Shown: positions 33,201 through 35,892 of the stretch, one piece after another
How the letters are laid out: each line of letters opens with the position of its first letter
Position numbering within the stretch: position 1 is the first letter of the stretch
Source of the DNA: Planctomycetota bacterium
Lineage (GTDB): Bacteria; Planctomycetota; UBA1135; GCA-002686595
Length of the DNA: 35,892 bases
Reading direction: 5' to 3'
Assembly: GCA_002720975.1 (NCBI GenBank)
Contig: PBIX01000070.1
Coordinates: 1 to 35,892 of the forward strand
The notes under the pieces: generated by a model
Database searches by the model: none
Told to the model about the DNA's origin: nothing
Seen by the model: the letters and a program-made list of their open reading frames with translations, nothing else
Position numbers and translations under genes: made by a program

Positions 33201-35892
33201 GCTGACAGCCGGTTCGGGCTCCCTCGTGATTGAGGAATTCGAGGATGATGGCGTGACCAGGAAGGGGCTTGCGGGCCGGATCTCCGGAACAGTAGGGATC
33301 CAGAATCTCGATTCGGTGAGCTTCAGCGGGAGCCTGAGTCTCGAAATCAACAACACCGGAGCGGCGGTCGACCGGCAATTCGAAGTGGGAGGGGTTCAGG
33401 AAACCCTCAGTCTTGAGGCTGGCGACTACGTCCGCTTCGCGGCAACGGACGCCTCTCTCGAAATCGCGGGACAGTCCCTCGCCGGAAACTTCTTCTTTGA
33501 GCGATCAGAAACGGTATCCACCGGCGGAGAAGCCTCGGCCACCATTCTCCGCATCGGGGCGTCCAATGTCGGGTTCTTCCTCGGCGACGACAAGGGAACC
33601 CTCGCCGAGTCCGACGATGCCGGGGTGCGTCTGGTTAATGGCACGGCCGCCTTCCTTGTGACCCCTGGAGGTGTGGCGGGCCAGCTGGATGGAACCGTCT
33701 CGCTTCGAATCCCCGGTATTCTGGATACGAGTGCCGAGGATACGAGTGCCGAGGTGTCGGTAATGGTGAACAATACCTCGGAGGCCGTCAGCGTTTCCTT
33801 CCCCATTCCCGATGAAAATGGTGGTTACCGGAACCTTTCCCTTGACCTGGGAGCCGGACCGTTCTTCCGCGTCGAAGTGGAGAATTTCTCATTGGATCTC
33901 TTCGGCCAGGTGCTTGCCGGTGACTTTTCCTTCGAGGAGGTGACGGGCGTCGGTGCGGACGGACAGCTCAATACCACCGACGACGAGAGAGTCATCAAGA
34001 TCGGAGTGACCGATCTCAAGCTGTTCCTCGGGGATGACGGAGAGACAGGCGATCCCGGCGATGATCTTGGTCTCCGGATCACCGATGGCACCGCCAAGCT
34101 TTTTGTCTTCCCCATCGTGGTAGCGGATGAAGAGCAAACCGGACTCGCCGGAGAGTTCAGCGCGGGGGCGACCGTTTACTTTGAACCCGGGCACGGTGTT
34201 GCGGTGTCGGAGGTCAGCGTTTCGATCAACACGACCACCCAGGCGATTGAAGAGACTTTTGAGACAGGTGGGGTCAGCGAACAGCTGGTGCTGCCGGCCG
34301 GACCGTATATCAAGGTCGAAATCGCCGGGTTGAACATAGAGCTCCTGGGCCAGCAGATTCGCGCCGACTTCTCCTTTGAGCGCATTTCAAACCTTGGGGC
34401 AGACGGAGTTGCAGGCGGGAACGGGAACAACGCCGACACCTCACAGACCCGGATCATGGTGGACGATCTTTACCTGTCGCTTTCCGCCGGTGGGCGTGAG
34501 TTCGTTCGGGCCAGCAGTCCATCGGGCAGTCCGAGCACTCTTGAAATCATTACCGGTCCGAATCCTGAGGATTCGGGTATGGTGGGGCTCATCAGCGCCA
34601 CGGTGGTCATGGATGTGCCCGGGGTGACTGCGGGAGGAACATTCGAGGTCGGATTCAATACCCGTGATGAGGCGTATGACCTTGATCATGATGGCGAATC
34701 ACCGACCCCAGCAGTGACTCTCAATCCTGGAATCACGGTCACGGGCACCGGGGTTTTCCTGACCATTGCAGGACAGACCCTTACGGGCAACTTCACCTTC
34801 CAGAAGGACACCAGCATCCCGAGTGCGCCTGTCGTCGCAGTGGCGGTGTCTGACGTCAGTCTCGAACTGGGCGATGGCAGTTCAACCTTCGTGAGTGCCA
34901 CGATTGAGAGGGGAGCCATCCTGATCACCAACGAGGGAGTGGCTGCTGATCTCACGGCCGGGTTGACCCTTGCGCCGGAACTGTCCGAGGACTTCCATTT
35001 TGATGGGGAGGTAAGGGTCCAGATCAATACCACCTCCAGCAGGGTTGCCAGGCAGTTCACCATTCCGCTGACAGGAGATATCAATCTGGACGTTGGGGCC
35101 GGGCCCTACCTCCGGGTGCAGGCCGGGGAACCAGGAAGCCCGGTCGAGATCGCGGTGTTTGGACAAACCCTGAGAACCGTTTTCTTCTTTGAGCAGATCG
35201 AAACCTCGGCGGGTTCCAAACTCATCCGGGTGGGCTTGACGGAGACATCCCTTTTCCTGGGCGACCCGGGGGATGATGGCACCGAGGATGACCTCGGTGT
35301 TACCCTCGGAAATGGAAGCGGACTGCTCCTGATCACCCCCCAGGGAGTGGCCGGGACATTCAGCGGGAGTGCGGAATTGACGTCCGCTCTCACCGACACT
35401 CTGGGAATCGCTCTGGGCTCGGATCTCAGCCTCGAGGTCAACACCATCGGGGTGGCGGTGAACGAGACCTTCACCTTTATCAGTGAGGATGGCACGACCG
35501 ACTCCGCCATCCTTGACCTTGTGGCGGGGCCCTACTTCCGGGCCCAGGCCAATGCCGCACTCACGATTGAGTCGGTAACGCTGTCCGGCAACTTTGCCTT
35601 TGAGAGCTCGCAGCGAGTGGTGACACCCGGTTCGCCGGCAGTAGAAGCCCTCTCCATCGCAGCGCAAGGGGTGACGGTCTCAGGCACGGGTCTTGACGAT
35701 GTAGACGACATGCGGGGAACGGGTGCGCTTCTTGTCCTTTCGGACGGGATCGCAGGCAAGATTATGGGAACCCTCGGTGATGTTAGTGCGGGCGTGGGCA
35801 TCAATACGACCGGGGTGGCGATTGAGACCACAGTTGAGGTTGGGGACGAGACCATCATGCTCTCGCTGGCAGCGACCCCGAGGTTCAAGGCC
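9229..35892 (+). CDS. Giant LEPR-XLL repeat protein, partial (open at window end)
   Basis: One frame runs from the TGA at 9178 to the last base without a stop: at least 8,888 codons from the ATG at 9229. The ATG has AGGAG directly against it, so the true start could be GTG 9211 or TTG 9196 or 9187. Residues 20-33 (VEQLEPKILLSAAP) match the LEPR-XLL domain, known at the N terminus of very large exported repeat proteins. No classical signal peptide is evident. An acidic linker (about 36-125) follows, then a beta-rich domain with a GNSPG motif (about 125-252). From about residue 505 on there are some sixty related units of 120-140 residues. The unit consensus is PAGPYxRV, then GQxLxGNFxFEQ, LGDGxxDFV, GSGAFLLTxxGVAGxLxG, VPGV and INTTGxAVxETF. 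The protein is acidic. I found cysteine only at residues 40-41. Probably a surface or extracellular adhesin, exported by the genes just upstream (inference). Confidence 0.93.
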   Translation, partial: MARPGDDAAWHGDQRTRFAVEQLEPKILLSAAPVDAPSSCCGVSDNLFVSDDESGQDWTSDEVEVLESEVWSDPEQEESSDNLLLDAGEVIDWSFDSETASQRDTGTEHVDINDLERVESWVVEDGQRLKGSGTFEGELVNEGTLAPGNSPGETRFDRFENEGTLQIEIAGTAESNFDRVIVAQDAVLDGALEVVLLDGFVPAAGDEFEFLTFASSEGDFSQIAGLQISDTRYFVPIKSDGGYKLRVVDVGAVPVALLDGDFRFDSGIDAVNQQLLDVLSGTQDLSLLQEQSLFGTFEAGGLEISGEFAIGQDGTYAFFLMESGSVLVSGGESGIFDGSEAGFRLSGARLAVIYDPVTQSFAITGSGELSAYGGEIDLGGTLEVAWSNLGTNLINREFSASGVSQTVTVVDDTANLHGRFVSAYLEGAHLQFDFGLALQTGTASALSVTVDHGSLKFTDSGRANVKIEEVSGIFTVDGDQDFSLLLDGRINAAFSGFSISDLPVTVSYSESGTEGARVSVSGSRKVGGFLLADIRMAGDFVLDITENPGNSVPEILFAFSEVSFLSSIANLTGGSGVIIAGVEGVAAQIFGTATGEAGGFSAGGRIQFRVNTTGREIDEVVPFEEGSVHVTFGPGETGTNFSEVVSLTAFLEIGEFLQVRGPLSWTTTTLELDGNPEPLEVRTIADDSLEIFLGASELVPGVWGRDVGATGFFFGDAELAVIHFVEEDTYALTASGTALASSAGTGSMAGTGTLTFNQSGLIIDETIEFLGQPGVGLRISFLDNSTDIALDIDQLEIEVSGQNLQASARVTVGSDRLEVDLQELSATFNLGSGTLGFAGAEGEFFLGNDQAYGSVTGSIVQNGLDFLSLSGSLGLDFNTGEAPGELRSGEVLPGGPLVRLSGRNLTLTVDGESLTGSFTFENGSLDGTNGELSAGPAGPGETPVLLVQADQVGLSTNGLTGPEMDFEGVLVLSQDWLAGQLAGTFNYTEPDVTVAGTVGLVLNTSTQAIRIPAEAGSVAVDVEAGPGVVITADDFVADLQAGTIMGSFSLFTEMVEGMAALRFDVADLDLRFGGTLDDPLVALGVSSGLFYITSEGLLGSISGLRIDAGSLSFSGTPSYSFNTTSITWSGIDPGVFRLGAPELTFTVGDFSFLGNIDLSLPSEFNRDLLQDQYPRPPGFDGLQIAFSGVNLDLPGGAGSVTDINGALFAVDGGILGQLAADLDLSTSDLALSGSSALAFNSTASAFQGTLNAGDSSVPVDVPAGPYFAFGLTDLDFSLLGSTVTGDVTVVLSQGLIGESGDAVEVEVDGLTIDGRLGDGARFNLNELTGFLLSDSLGVAGSFAGGLEFTGLQEIEFSISSAALDFSTRDQELTHIFDNQEFHFGPSSYFEMEAGDATAELLGNSISGDFRFGFDPAGGLVTPELVTAVNNASLTLGTGGLVSISSGSGALILDEEGAAGSFVGDLALSVPNVSAGGSFAGVFNTGSEAVERSIETGGEMVTLAVPGGPHIGISGVRVSLVVGAQTFAGSFNFQSLSSGEVGIRGVGLSATISDGGTDYFELNEASGGFFLSQAGAALEVEGVLRVLIPGIDAGGRFKLEFNDTGAEVGEVFSIGTETHTISIRAGPFLGISANNTNLTVAGQSLFGTFDFETVGDGFTLEARGADLEFGPAIGDPWVTMSDANGDFAVDPAGITGAMSVGSYSLKIPNIEFSATGELRLDLNSRIAGITREVDLGSGPETITFPAGPYVRLSLLDSEVALTGLSTSAGSVSLTGNFFLEEQEGVTRIAMAEVEAGVDVGGSGARLIGGEGVLVVRSSGVAGALRGTLEADVPVLSAGGTLVLRFNNTGGAIDETFSLGDDEIVLQFSGEEGNVFAVSLEGGSIAVGDFITLEGSFTFDNRNGRQVAGAAGVTIFVGDGPYTLEDGLRNPLAQGFLVTDATVGLVKLVSGPETSYALEASGVVEVIGLTDLSLEGMVDVRFNSFQETVEETVTVAGSEVNVNFGPDEAAGISGSPFFELGGRGLVVVAGSQMLMANLSVSRYRIDRAGTPEDDSDDEETFRFSLSNAVASFSNGADPILTLEGSGDLFLFENGVAANLSGSLAVNIPDVTATGSYSLQINTTGEEFTESFIANGIPQTFVSPAGPYLRIAGTGAGVAISGQSIAGDFVFEKAANGEVVAVVADASVVLGDGSDGVVGLNEGTGFLLLTSEGFAANVSGVVQVEVPDVSVEGEFALEVSTRTTAVSEVVAVGKEQFPIDARAGPFFGIQGSNVRLVVAGQELSGDFLFERSDTGAVQVQASGVALLMQSGGRTLVSVSGGRGEFEVDATGLAGGVTAGSVVFDLPGAFFTTSRVRVEVNTRPEAVSESFDLGGGLETLDLPAGVFARVALLEAEVQFGNLSVSGVPARLAGNFFLEQSTTQVRIALTDVEASVAVNGASARFINGQGALLVLADGVAGALQGDLQAAVSGLEASTTLILEFNNTGAAVSEVIELGADTVELNFSLAQGQYFAVSLADVSLDIGGVLTVEGSLSFITVADRQTAAGADLRIFIGDGPAVLEDGSLNPLARGILLTEATVGLIRQGSNYAVTATGVAQVIGINDLTLGGNVTVRVNMFDRPVDETLAIAGVTDPVRVNFSAEEVAAPGADPFYRIFGQELDLEAFGQSLVSNLFLRRIEIDNEEALYFGLADARAALGASGDEFVVLDGAAGDFVVLGSGLVASAHGTLAIDIPEVSASGTFSFQVNTTGLPFDENLEIDGVSRSLSLEAGPYVRIRGEGGDAGNVPLLTLAGQTVSGNFSLEQTSDGRVTIQTTEARAVLGGASEAVIFEQGESSGAILLNSRGAAASLGGSLTISDPHVNATGAFTLEINTTDAAVNEILVLGDVTQELDLPAGPYVKVTGTGVSLEILGQAVAGNFGFEETADGRVVAQVDNFTVSLGDGTRTLVGVENGSGAMVITEAGTALDGGGQLFVNVSEFSAEGEFRVRINTTGETVSETIDLMGSSRTISLPSGPFVRVEGTEVSLLVSGQELAGNFSFEQTDDGKVKVAVDSVVLRLGDTNDDFVRFENGTGAFLFQNTGVAGQLDGDIALDIPGGVRSSGSFRLQLNTTGAAVNEIFELNGSPLALELQAGPYLRVAGTEVGLEFAGQTLEGSFSFAQLSDGTVRVKASNVALSIASSTTTFANVTGGAGDFLIDDAGMLGVLSVQNAVFVVPAGSLTFEEVRIELNTRQVAVSSEFDLGDGPVAVEFSAGPYVRTAVLGARLTLDDVLVGDVAAELAGDFYFDQSGGVIRLAMTNVRSRVEVDGEGGELVNGIGALVMTSDGVAGLVEGRLSGSIGELEAETTIYVRINNTGGPVNEVVRFGEREITVIFSASEGRLFQVTLDGLSLNVADVVSIEGSFTFVSSGDLQVSAGQDVTIFIGDGPASNADGTRNENARGLRINDATVGIVKSTSESGEALYAVDAIGTLEVVGLSGVTFTGSVRVRINMLTQSVDEVVVFPNSDESVKVNFSSAEIANGTDPFISIEGRGVLIEVLGQSLSGDLAIGRYRSDRNNNTPDDSTDDVEVVQVSLSNVRAGLGDGSNEFVVLADGSGDFLLLDDGVAARVSGVLRSELPGFSFSGSFDLLVNSSTQAVDETYEASGGEQRTLQVDGGSYVRISGTGDPGVRLIVGEQSLGGNFEIESAEGTVNVTVSNAALTIGSYLDVSGAAGELEINEEGIAGGLSVNTFTLDMPRLRLNAPSIRIELNTRLVEVSRAFDLGNGPEQLVLPAGPYLRAAIMGVAVDVVRADSQDALGSLRGDFFLERVDGVTRLAATGVEATVDVNGDAGARFVEGSGGMVVTANGVAGSLNGKLEAAAGGLSAGGILILRFNNTGAAVEEEIEVGLDRIRVSFSSSEGDLFSVSLIGASLNIGDVVTLEGNLSYQDQNGYRVLGGTDFTLFIGDGPARLSEEEINPFARGLLITGATVGLVRLGEHGPMALEAIGEVNVVGVSDLTLEGRIRVRINTFGQAVSETIGIAGSDQSVTVNFGESQIASGDDSFYEIDARDVGISVAGQSLRGDLSVGKFLVDRAGTADAGDDYEVLRLSLRNVSAAFGDGTVDLLSLGSGSGDFLFLPEGLAASVEGEVSFGVPQVSVSGNFAMQINRTGLAVDESFTVDGNAVSLELPAGPYTRIASVADDSDSPTAQLVVAGQALTGAFDLQQRSDGSVQVIVADATLSSGSGVQSFVELNGGSGTFYLDDSGLVGALRVETFALRIPGLHFTTNELSVQVNTRPVEVSDEFLLGSYGVERLTLPAGPYFRVVVLGASVGLDDLSVGSAAAQLSGDFFLEQSGEASRLVMSNVAASVDIGGDGARLVNGSGGLVLTETGVAGVISGELDVQLGSLAAGGTLILRINNTGRAVKEILQLGSDVTEVTFSADEGKFFAVSLTGASLNIADIVWVEGSFSFVDSGPRQIAAGSGLLLFVGEGEPTLADGTINPDARGVLINDATVGLVQMEQGDDMFYALNAVGTIEVVGINDLTVTGKISVRINTFTTGINETITIAGSDDQVEVVFDSNGEVAVNDEPFSRLEALGIVMEVAGQRIAGNLALGRFRSDRNNTPGDTSDDESVLRLSLDNATAAFGDGSSDLLSFSGGEGDVLVFSDGIGASLGGNIQVTVPAVTLNGDFAFQVSTTGRAINETFEVFGATRMVEIRAGPYVQVSSVSNTSLTIAGQTLTGVFEFIRTDGAVRVNASNLELILRTDQAVFGQIQNGSGTFELDATGLAGAFEVSSFSLSVPNVEIVTETIRVELNTRSAAVVGDFNLGSGPENITLAAGPYLRLAILNSSLTLDDVGAAELRGSFFLEQTGGTTRMAMSEVTVAVDIDGQEASMKNGTGALIMTPRGVAGTLSGDLGVSAGGLEAGGTLIIRINNTGDVVDESIELDGSIIRISFGADEGHLFAVSLANASINIGNILTLEGSLTFVDRGNGLEVAAGVGLTVFIGEGPATLADGSTNPLAKGLLLTDASVGLVRITNGTLTQYAIDAQGSVSVIGIDGVTLSGTIRTRVNTTGQAMEETITIAGTSQTRTVVFGSAEVAGADGSPYALISGLGMQIEALGQTFAADLVVERRFRDINGTPFDTSDDRRELILHATSVSFSFGDGTTEFVTLTEGFGNLVLSDEGLLGAVGGSVSSNIPGLAFSGTLALVFNTTGVSSDESFVVAVNEDGSPGTTLEGIEAGTFVRVAGRGVDLEIAGQTLKGNVFFANETMDDGGTVTRLGLQNVSASLGDGTTDFVSLTGGSGTLIVTSEGVAGQLEASVSLSAGLDFGVTADRFIVEVNTTGQAVSETFEVSGETFNLDLEAGPYFRVTALEAILTIAGQSLSANVSFEQVTVGESTETRVFVTQAELGFQGVELRAGSGVLLLRSFTDVETGEKRQGLAGSIDGQIEVAIEGVAFEGELTLEINQTPEAITEVFTFAGETISLSLDAGSYIKFAGEGLSLTVFDQTITGDFSFIRFPDFTALTLSGANLSLLGGLFDISIDTGLIMIFPEGIFSDFTIGDLDIGIPGISIPDLGLDGLNLNLSNIDLGEFPDFVFPDLSLPGLSLPGISLPSLPDLSLPDVDLFSGLKFKGPSLDLYIGGLLFSGSFEFEQFRTDLGELVIRILIEDLDFGIGDIVDIQGASANLLILPSGVAGQISFGGNPFNLPDVSLSVTEVSVDINTLPFAVTEELTGGVPDIPAFSLPQGPYVRVEAVDADLTLGGLTLTDGSGISLTGNFFVELSDVTRPDGSVETLTLMGATNVGATVELAGATAQFADGSGAFVVKDGGIAGFLNGRVLGALGPVEAGGNIALRINNTGMELEETIDFGGRDLSVAFGSGEGMLFDVSVSDLTLNIGDFVSIAGNVSFSSGTSDWNGTGRTASTFAGEDLELFMGEGPLRLADGQFNPLARGALLTGASVGLIKLTDDSNAETFALHATGTVSILGVNGVTIAGDATILVNTTGLDIEETITIAGSTNAGIVVQFEDGAEVRDFTATGATLSVADQTLSGNFSFSQVMSGQESPVPTLKVSASGVSLSLGAPGTGVSVDSGAGALVVTNGGIAGTIAGNVNLDIPEVEFEGEFALSINTTPDAVSETFGEGLDTIALDLPAGPFLRVEATTVRLTVLDQILEGNFGIETTVDEESGDSFTVIVADGVRFDFQPGGESNVSIDNAFGAFVVTSAGIAGVLNGSVNVSLGNNFGVTGDFGLVINNTNSAVSQAFTLAGRSYALDMQAGPYFRLEGSNVVVDVLGQRLTGNLAFERVTSLGGDGLPGGSGDAADTEVVRIVFSGVKLDLADGLLTLGDGSGAFLITGNGIAGILSGTVSLGVSGASVSGALQVEINTTGSAVNETISLGNTASDLVLEAGENLEGYFRVTGEEVSLDLAGLGMQADFIISSATAPDGGAALEVQASNLSFGLGGSADSPIVGVNVAQAEFLFLSTGVAATVAGISPALNVSGVTLDGTVDLELNTTGSSLYGVDPNTVRLTGSSLVFSVLGQTLSGNFTFEQVTDTGGESQVKVAVTGLNVTLGGVNAGLALSNGSGLLLLTSAGMAASLSSTVQVLGGEDLKIEGDLALEINTTGFAINEMFTVGLGAETLVLPAGPYLRLSGTGIVVAVAGYRLSGNFVFEQVTLDHETGDTSAIRIAATGVTVSFGDGQQDFLTISNGTGFFLMINSSDASEAGMAGTLRGDVAFSLPEVSISGTVGLEINRTGRKVEETFKVDNIDQTLTLEEGNYVRLAGTNVSVELAGQTLRGDFQFSQGLWDNGTPDDSSDDLSVTEMTFSKVEVGFGDGTTDFATVTQGEGTLYVDRNGVRGTFSGNMALAVPKVTLGASATVTVDTSIDRFQVEAVGITDADTGETTNITLNVLDQVVRADTLSLERQTLPSGESIVNLSITGLSLSLNGGGHSLLTVGADTARVVVNADGLGLRIHGASLSSDLPGGLSLSAGGGDANVLLNTTSAEFDLGDGSAALQAGPYVKIEVPTAALEVAGVGISGGMVFDQETDELGGTITRLAVDNAQLVVNEEAIAEADGALVILDDGLAGILNGRVATPSTDGGFSAEATIGVRMNTTGREVNQSITLGTRTFVIDLDPIPGELEVFGSALVNIGDFVTVELTEGTISGGAGWVFAGVGPAHLEEPDDNGGKVINPSARGILLGDARLVRSADGSLFVAEGTVQTLGLEGFDLSGTARVVFAETSGTARSLELPASGAQPVATVSIPDEAGTYITVDGLNLEIAGQILSGDFTFTYLADRIDVGVENLRLSIGDGTTDFLTLWSPASSFTYADAGFAAAIEGEVTFNLPSEDFSFGEGAGSAQLLINTTPVAQTLSLGGDSLTLPDGPYVKILAHLDGVTILGNSLSGNFSFEQAWAESADLSDDVSETLSDNDESSSSEFVKIGLLGVNLFVGDRGGAGSEDDAGLSLTGGSGALVLTSDGLAGDIGGTVGLSVPGAEVGFTGDLRVRINTTGAAVEESIEIGGETLNLNVPGGPQKADEQGNLLYIDIDSQDDSETETTNAFQVDPDDPDNLQVALRPALDSYFQFAATDMRLDLFGQMISGNFTFEQSDGGVVIAASEIFVGLGDGQRDFVSISEGSGAFRITSAGIAGAVSGVVGVSVTGVTIEGQLDLLVNSTTTEVSETIEVPGAANVELKVAAGAQDSPYFRFKGTDLTVNLAGQVLTGTFSFEQETRVDGERYVSLVVEEAALSLGSGFTSIPSINGAFLISSAGVAGTLSLGGSLELGPVEISATRIGLNVNTGSEPVILEDGASTRIPEGPYFQIEAIDGSITVGEVNLEADIYVQKVSTAGGGDRLTLVINDLNATIGGLQVTEGQGVLLVLPDSEVDGEVQSGSGGVVGSLAATVNLGGVIDGVDLTGTIQLQINDTRQRINETIQVGEESVTIDLQAGPFVRVAVTDGSLTIAGQTLSGNFAFENLTTPGPDENFSITTDNGNVLGMAATNVSLTLGDGTTDYVLLTAGSGSLVIEEFEDDGVTRKGLAGRISGTVGIQNLDSVSFSGSLSLEINNTGAAVDRQFEVGGVQETLSLEAGDYVRFAATDASLEIAGQSLAGNFFFERSETVSTGGEASATILRIGASNVGFFLGDDKGTLAESDDAGVRLVNGTAAFLVTPGGVAGQLDGTVSLRIPGILDTSAEDTSAEVSVMVNNTSEAVSVSFPIPDENGGYRNLSLDLGAGPFFRVEVENFSLDLFGQVLAGDFSFEEVTGVGADGQLNTTDDERVIKIGVTDLKLFLGDDGETGDPGDDLGLRITDGTAKLFVFPIVVADEEQTGLAGEFSAGATVYFEPGHGVAVSEVSVSINTTTQAIEETFETGGVSEQLVLPAGPYIKVEIAGLNIELLGQQIRADFSFERISNLGADGVAGGNGNNADTSQTRIMVDDLYLSLSAGGREFVRASSPSGSPSTLEIITGPNPEDSGMVGLISATVVMDVPGVTAGGTFEVGFNTRDEAYDLDHDGESPTPAVTLNPGITVTGTGVFLTIAGQTLTGNFTFQKDTSIPSAPVVAVAVSDVSLELGDGSSTFVSATIERGAILITNEGVAADLTAGLTLAPELSEDFHFDGEVRVQINTTSSRVARQFTIPLTGDINLDVGAGPYLRVQAGEPGSPVEIAVFGQTLRTVFFFEQIETSAGSKLIRVGLTETSLFLGDPGDDGTEDDLGVTLGNGSGLLLITPQGVAGTFSGSAELTSALTDTLGIALGSDLSLEVNTIGVAVNETFTFISEDGTTDSAILDLVAGPYFRAQANAALTIESVTLSGNFAFESSQRVVTPGSPAVEALSIAAQGVTVSGTGLDDVDDMRGTGALLVLSDGIAGKIMGTLGDVSAGVGINTTGVAIETTVEVGDETIMLSLAATPRFKA
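9286..9327 (+). other. LEPR-XLL-type N-terminal motif
   Basis: The codons read VEQLEPKILLSAAP, with K in place of the usual R of LEPR. It comes after a short hydrophilic leader rather than a hydrophobic signal peptide. In described proteins this motif marks the extreme N terminus of giant secreted proteins, and its role in targeting is presumed rather than proven. Confidence 0.88.
9601..9984 (+). other. GNSPG beta-rich domain in the giant protein
   Basis: Residues about 125-252 read as short strands: GSGTFEGELVNEGTLAPGNS, followed by PGE, a LQIEIAG strand, then LDGALEVVLLDGF and AGDEFEFLTF. This pattern is common in autotransporter-like and PEP-CTERM-type extracellular proteins, where it forms beta-helix or beta-sandwich modules. 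It occurs once here and is unlike the later repeats. Confidence 0.6.
10741..14460 (+). repeat. Divergent first module of the giant protein (A-B-C-R...-T)
   Basis: This stretch is the most diverged copy of the module. The A-like part ends in AGGRIQFRVNTTG (11032-11070). The B-like part contains FLGASELVPGVWGRDVGATG and DAELAVIHF (near 11310-11400). Generic units follow, anchored near 11905, 12298, 13018, 13378, 13741 and 14098. The last unit carries LNSR at 14389-14400 and DLGSGPETI before the next AGPY at 14461, the module-end signature. Boundaries in the first part are approximate. Confidence 0.5.
14461..16365 (+). repeat. Giant-protein module 1: A-B-C-R-T
   Basis: Units begin near 14461 (A, with NFFLEEQEGVTRIAM and GGTLVLRFNNTGG), 14821 (B, FVGDGPYTLEDG at 14968 then NPLAQGFLVTDATVGL), 15229 (C, with an Asp-rich insert TPEDDSDDEET), 15649 (R) and 16006 (T, ending VNTRPEAVSESFDLGGG). 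The module is 1,905 nt, one R unit longer than the minimum. Confidence 0.8.
16366..18969 (+). repeat. Giant-protein module 2: A-B-C-R-R-R-T
   Basis: Units begin near 16366 (A), 16726 (B, FIGDGPAVLEDG at 16873), 17137 (C, whose Asp-rich insert is shortened to IDNEEA), 17524, 17899, 18256 (R) and 18610 (T, ending LNTRQVAVSSEFDLGDGP). The three R units give the extra length (2,604 nt). Confidence 0.8.
18970..20529 (+). repeat. Giant-protein module 3: A-B-C-T, 1,560 nt
   Basis: Units begin near 18970 (A), 19327 (B, FIGDGPASNADG at 19477), 19747 (C, insert RSDRNNNTPDDSTDD) and 20173 (T, ending LNTRLVEVSRAFDLGNGP). This is the first of three consecutive minimal modules. Confidence 0.85.
20530..22104 (+). 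repeat. Giant-protein module 4: A-B-C-T, 1,575 nt
   Basis: Units begin near 20530 (A), 20896 (B, FIGDGPARLSEEEINPFARG at 21040), 21301 (C, insert VDRAGTADAGDDYE) and 21718 (T, ending VNTRPVEVSDEFLLG). It is nearly the same length as its two neighbours. Confidence 0.85.
22105..23664 (+). repeat. Giant-protein module 5: A-B-C-T, 1,560 nt
   Basis: Units begin near 22105 (A), 22471 (B, FVGEGEPTLADGTINPDARG at 22612), 22882 (C, insert RSDRNNTPGDTSDDES) and 23308 (T, ending LNTRSAAVVGDFNLGSGP). The C insert is almost the same as that of module 3, which suggests whole-module duplication. Confidence 0.85.
23665..26394 (+). repeat. Giant-protein module 6: A-B-C-R-R-T with P-x-L insertion
   Basis: Units begin near 23665 (A), 24016 (B, FIGEGPATLADGSTNPLAKG at 24163), 24430 (C, insert NGTPFDTSDDR), 24874 and 25246 (R) and 25621 (T). 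The T unit is enlarged by a low-complexity segment (about 25840-26040) and ends with INTLPFAV instead of NTR. Confidence 0.78.
25855..26040 (+). repeat. Low-complexity P-x-L / P-D-L segment in the giant protein
   Basis: About 60 residues of short hydrophobic-Pro periodicity such as PGISIPDLGLDG, then LSLPGLSLPGISLPSLP, then DLSLPDVDLF. It is unlike the surrounding glycine/aspartate-rich repeats. The near five-residue spacing suggests an extended or solenoid-like structure. It sits inside the T unit of module 6 and interrupts its usual LGDG segment. Confidence 0.75.
26395..30204 (+). repeat. Giant-protein module 7: A-B-C-(R)n-T, longest module
   Basis: Units begin near 26395 (A), 26785 (B, FMGEGPLRLADGQFNPLARG at 26956), 27229 (C, without the Asp-rich insert), then R units near 27610, 27982, 28372, 28714, 29083 and 29476, and a T-like unit from about 29851 ending LLNTTSAEFDLGDG. 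The unit at 28714 is short and lacks the AGPY anchor. Total length is 3,810 nt. Confidence 0.72.
30205..31302 (+). repeat. Giant-protein module 8: A-B-C, diverged, no T unit seen
   Basis: An A-like unit (QAGPYVKI, RLAVDNAQLV) begins near 30205. A B-like unit carries FAGVGPAHLEEPDD at 30670 and INPSARGILLGDARL at 30727-30771. A C-like unit begins near 30925. No later A or B unit occurs in the window. Confidence 0.65.
31303..35892 (+). repeat. Run of generic R units to the window end
   Basis: About twelve generic units, anchored near 31303, 31890, 32239, 32602, 32995, 33418, 33850, 34300, 34723, 35098, 35521 and 35874. Each has GQxLxGNFxFE, LGDG and INTTG landmarks. Many carry acidic inserts (for example SDDVSETLSDNDESSSS and GDDGETGDPGDD), and units are slightly longer than earlier ones. 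One insert near 31756-31875 is longer (QKADEQGN ... DPDDPDNLQ). Confidence 0.75.
33724..33753 (+). repeat. Exact 15-bp tandem duplication in the giant gene
   Basis: GATACGAGTGCCGAG occurs twice in direct succession, encoding DTSAE twice, at the point where the strand before VMVNNTS normally begins. It is an exact in-frame duplication, so probably recent slippage. Confidence 0.9.

Noticed and set aside
9229-35892. RTX-type calcium repeats in the giant protein
   Set aside because: I looked for the GGxGxDxLx nonapeptide arrays of RTX proteins and saw none. The repeats are of a different, longer type, so an RTX/type I label is not justified from this window.
1-35892. CRISPR arrays, tRNA or rRNA genes, insertion sequences
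   Set aside because: No regularly spaced identical short repeats with unique spacers, no tRNA-like cloverleaf or rRNA signature, and no transposase-like product were seen. The DNA repeats present are all coding repeats in phase with the reading frame.
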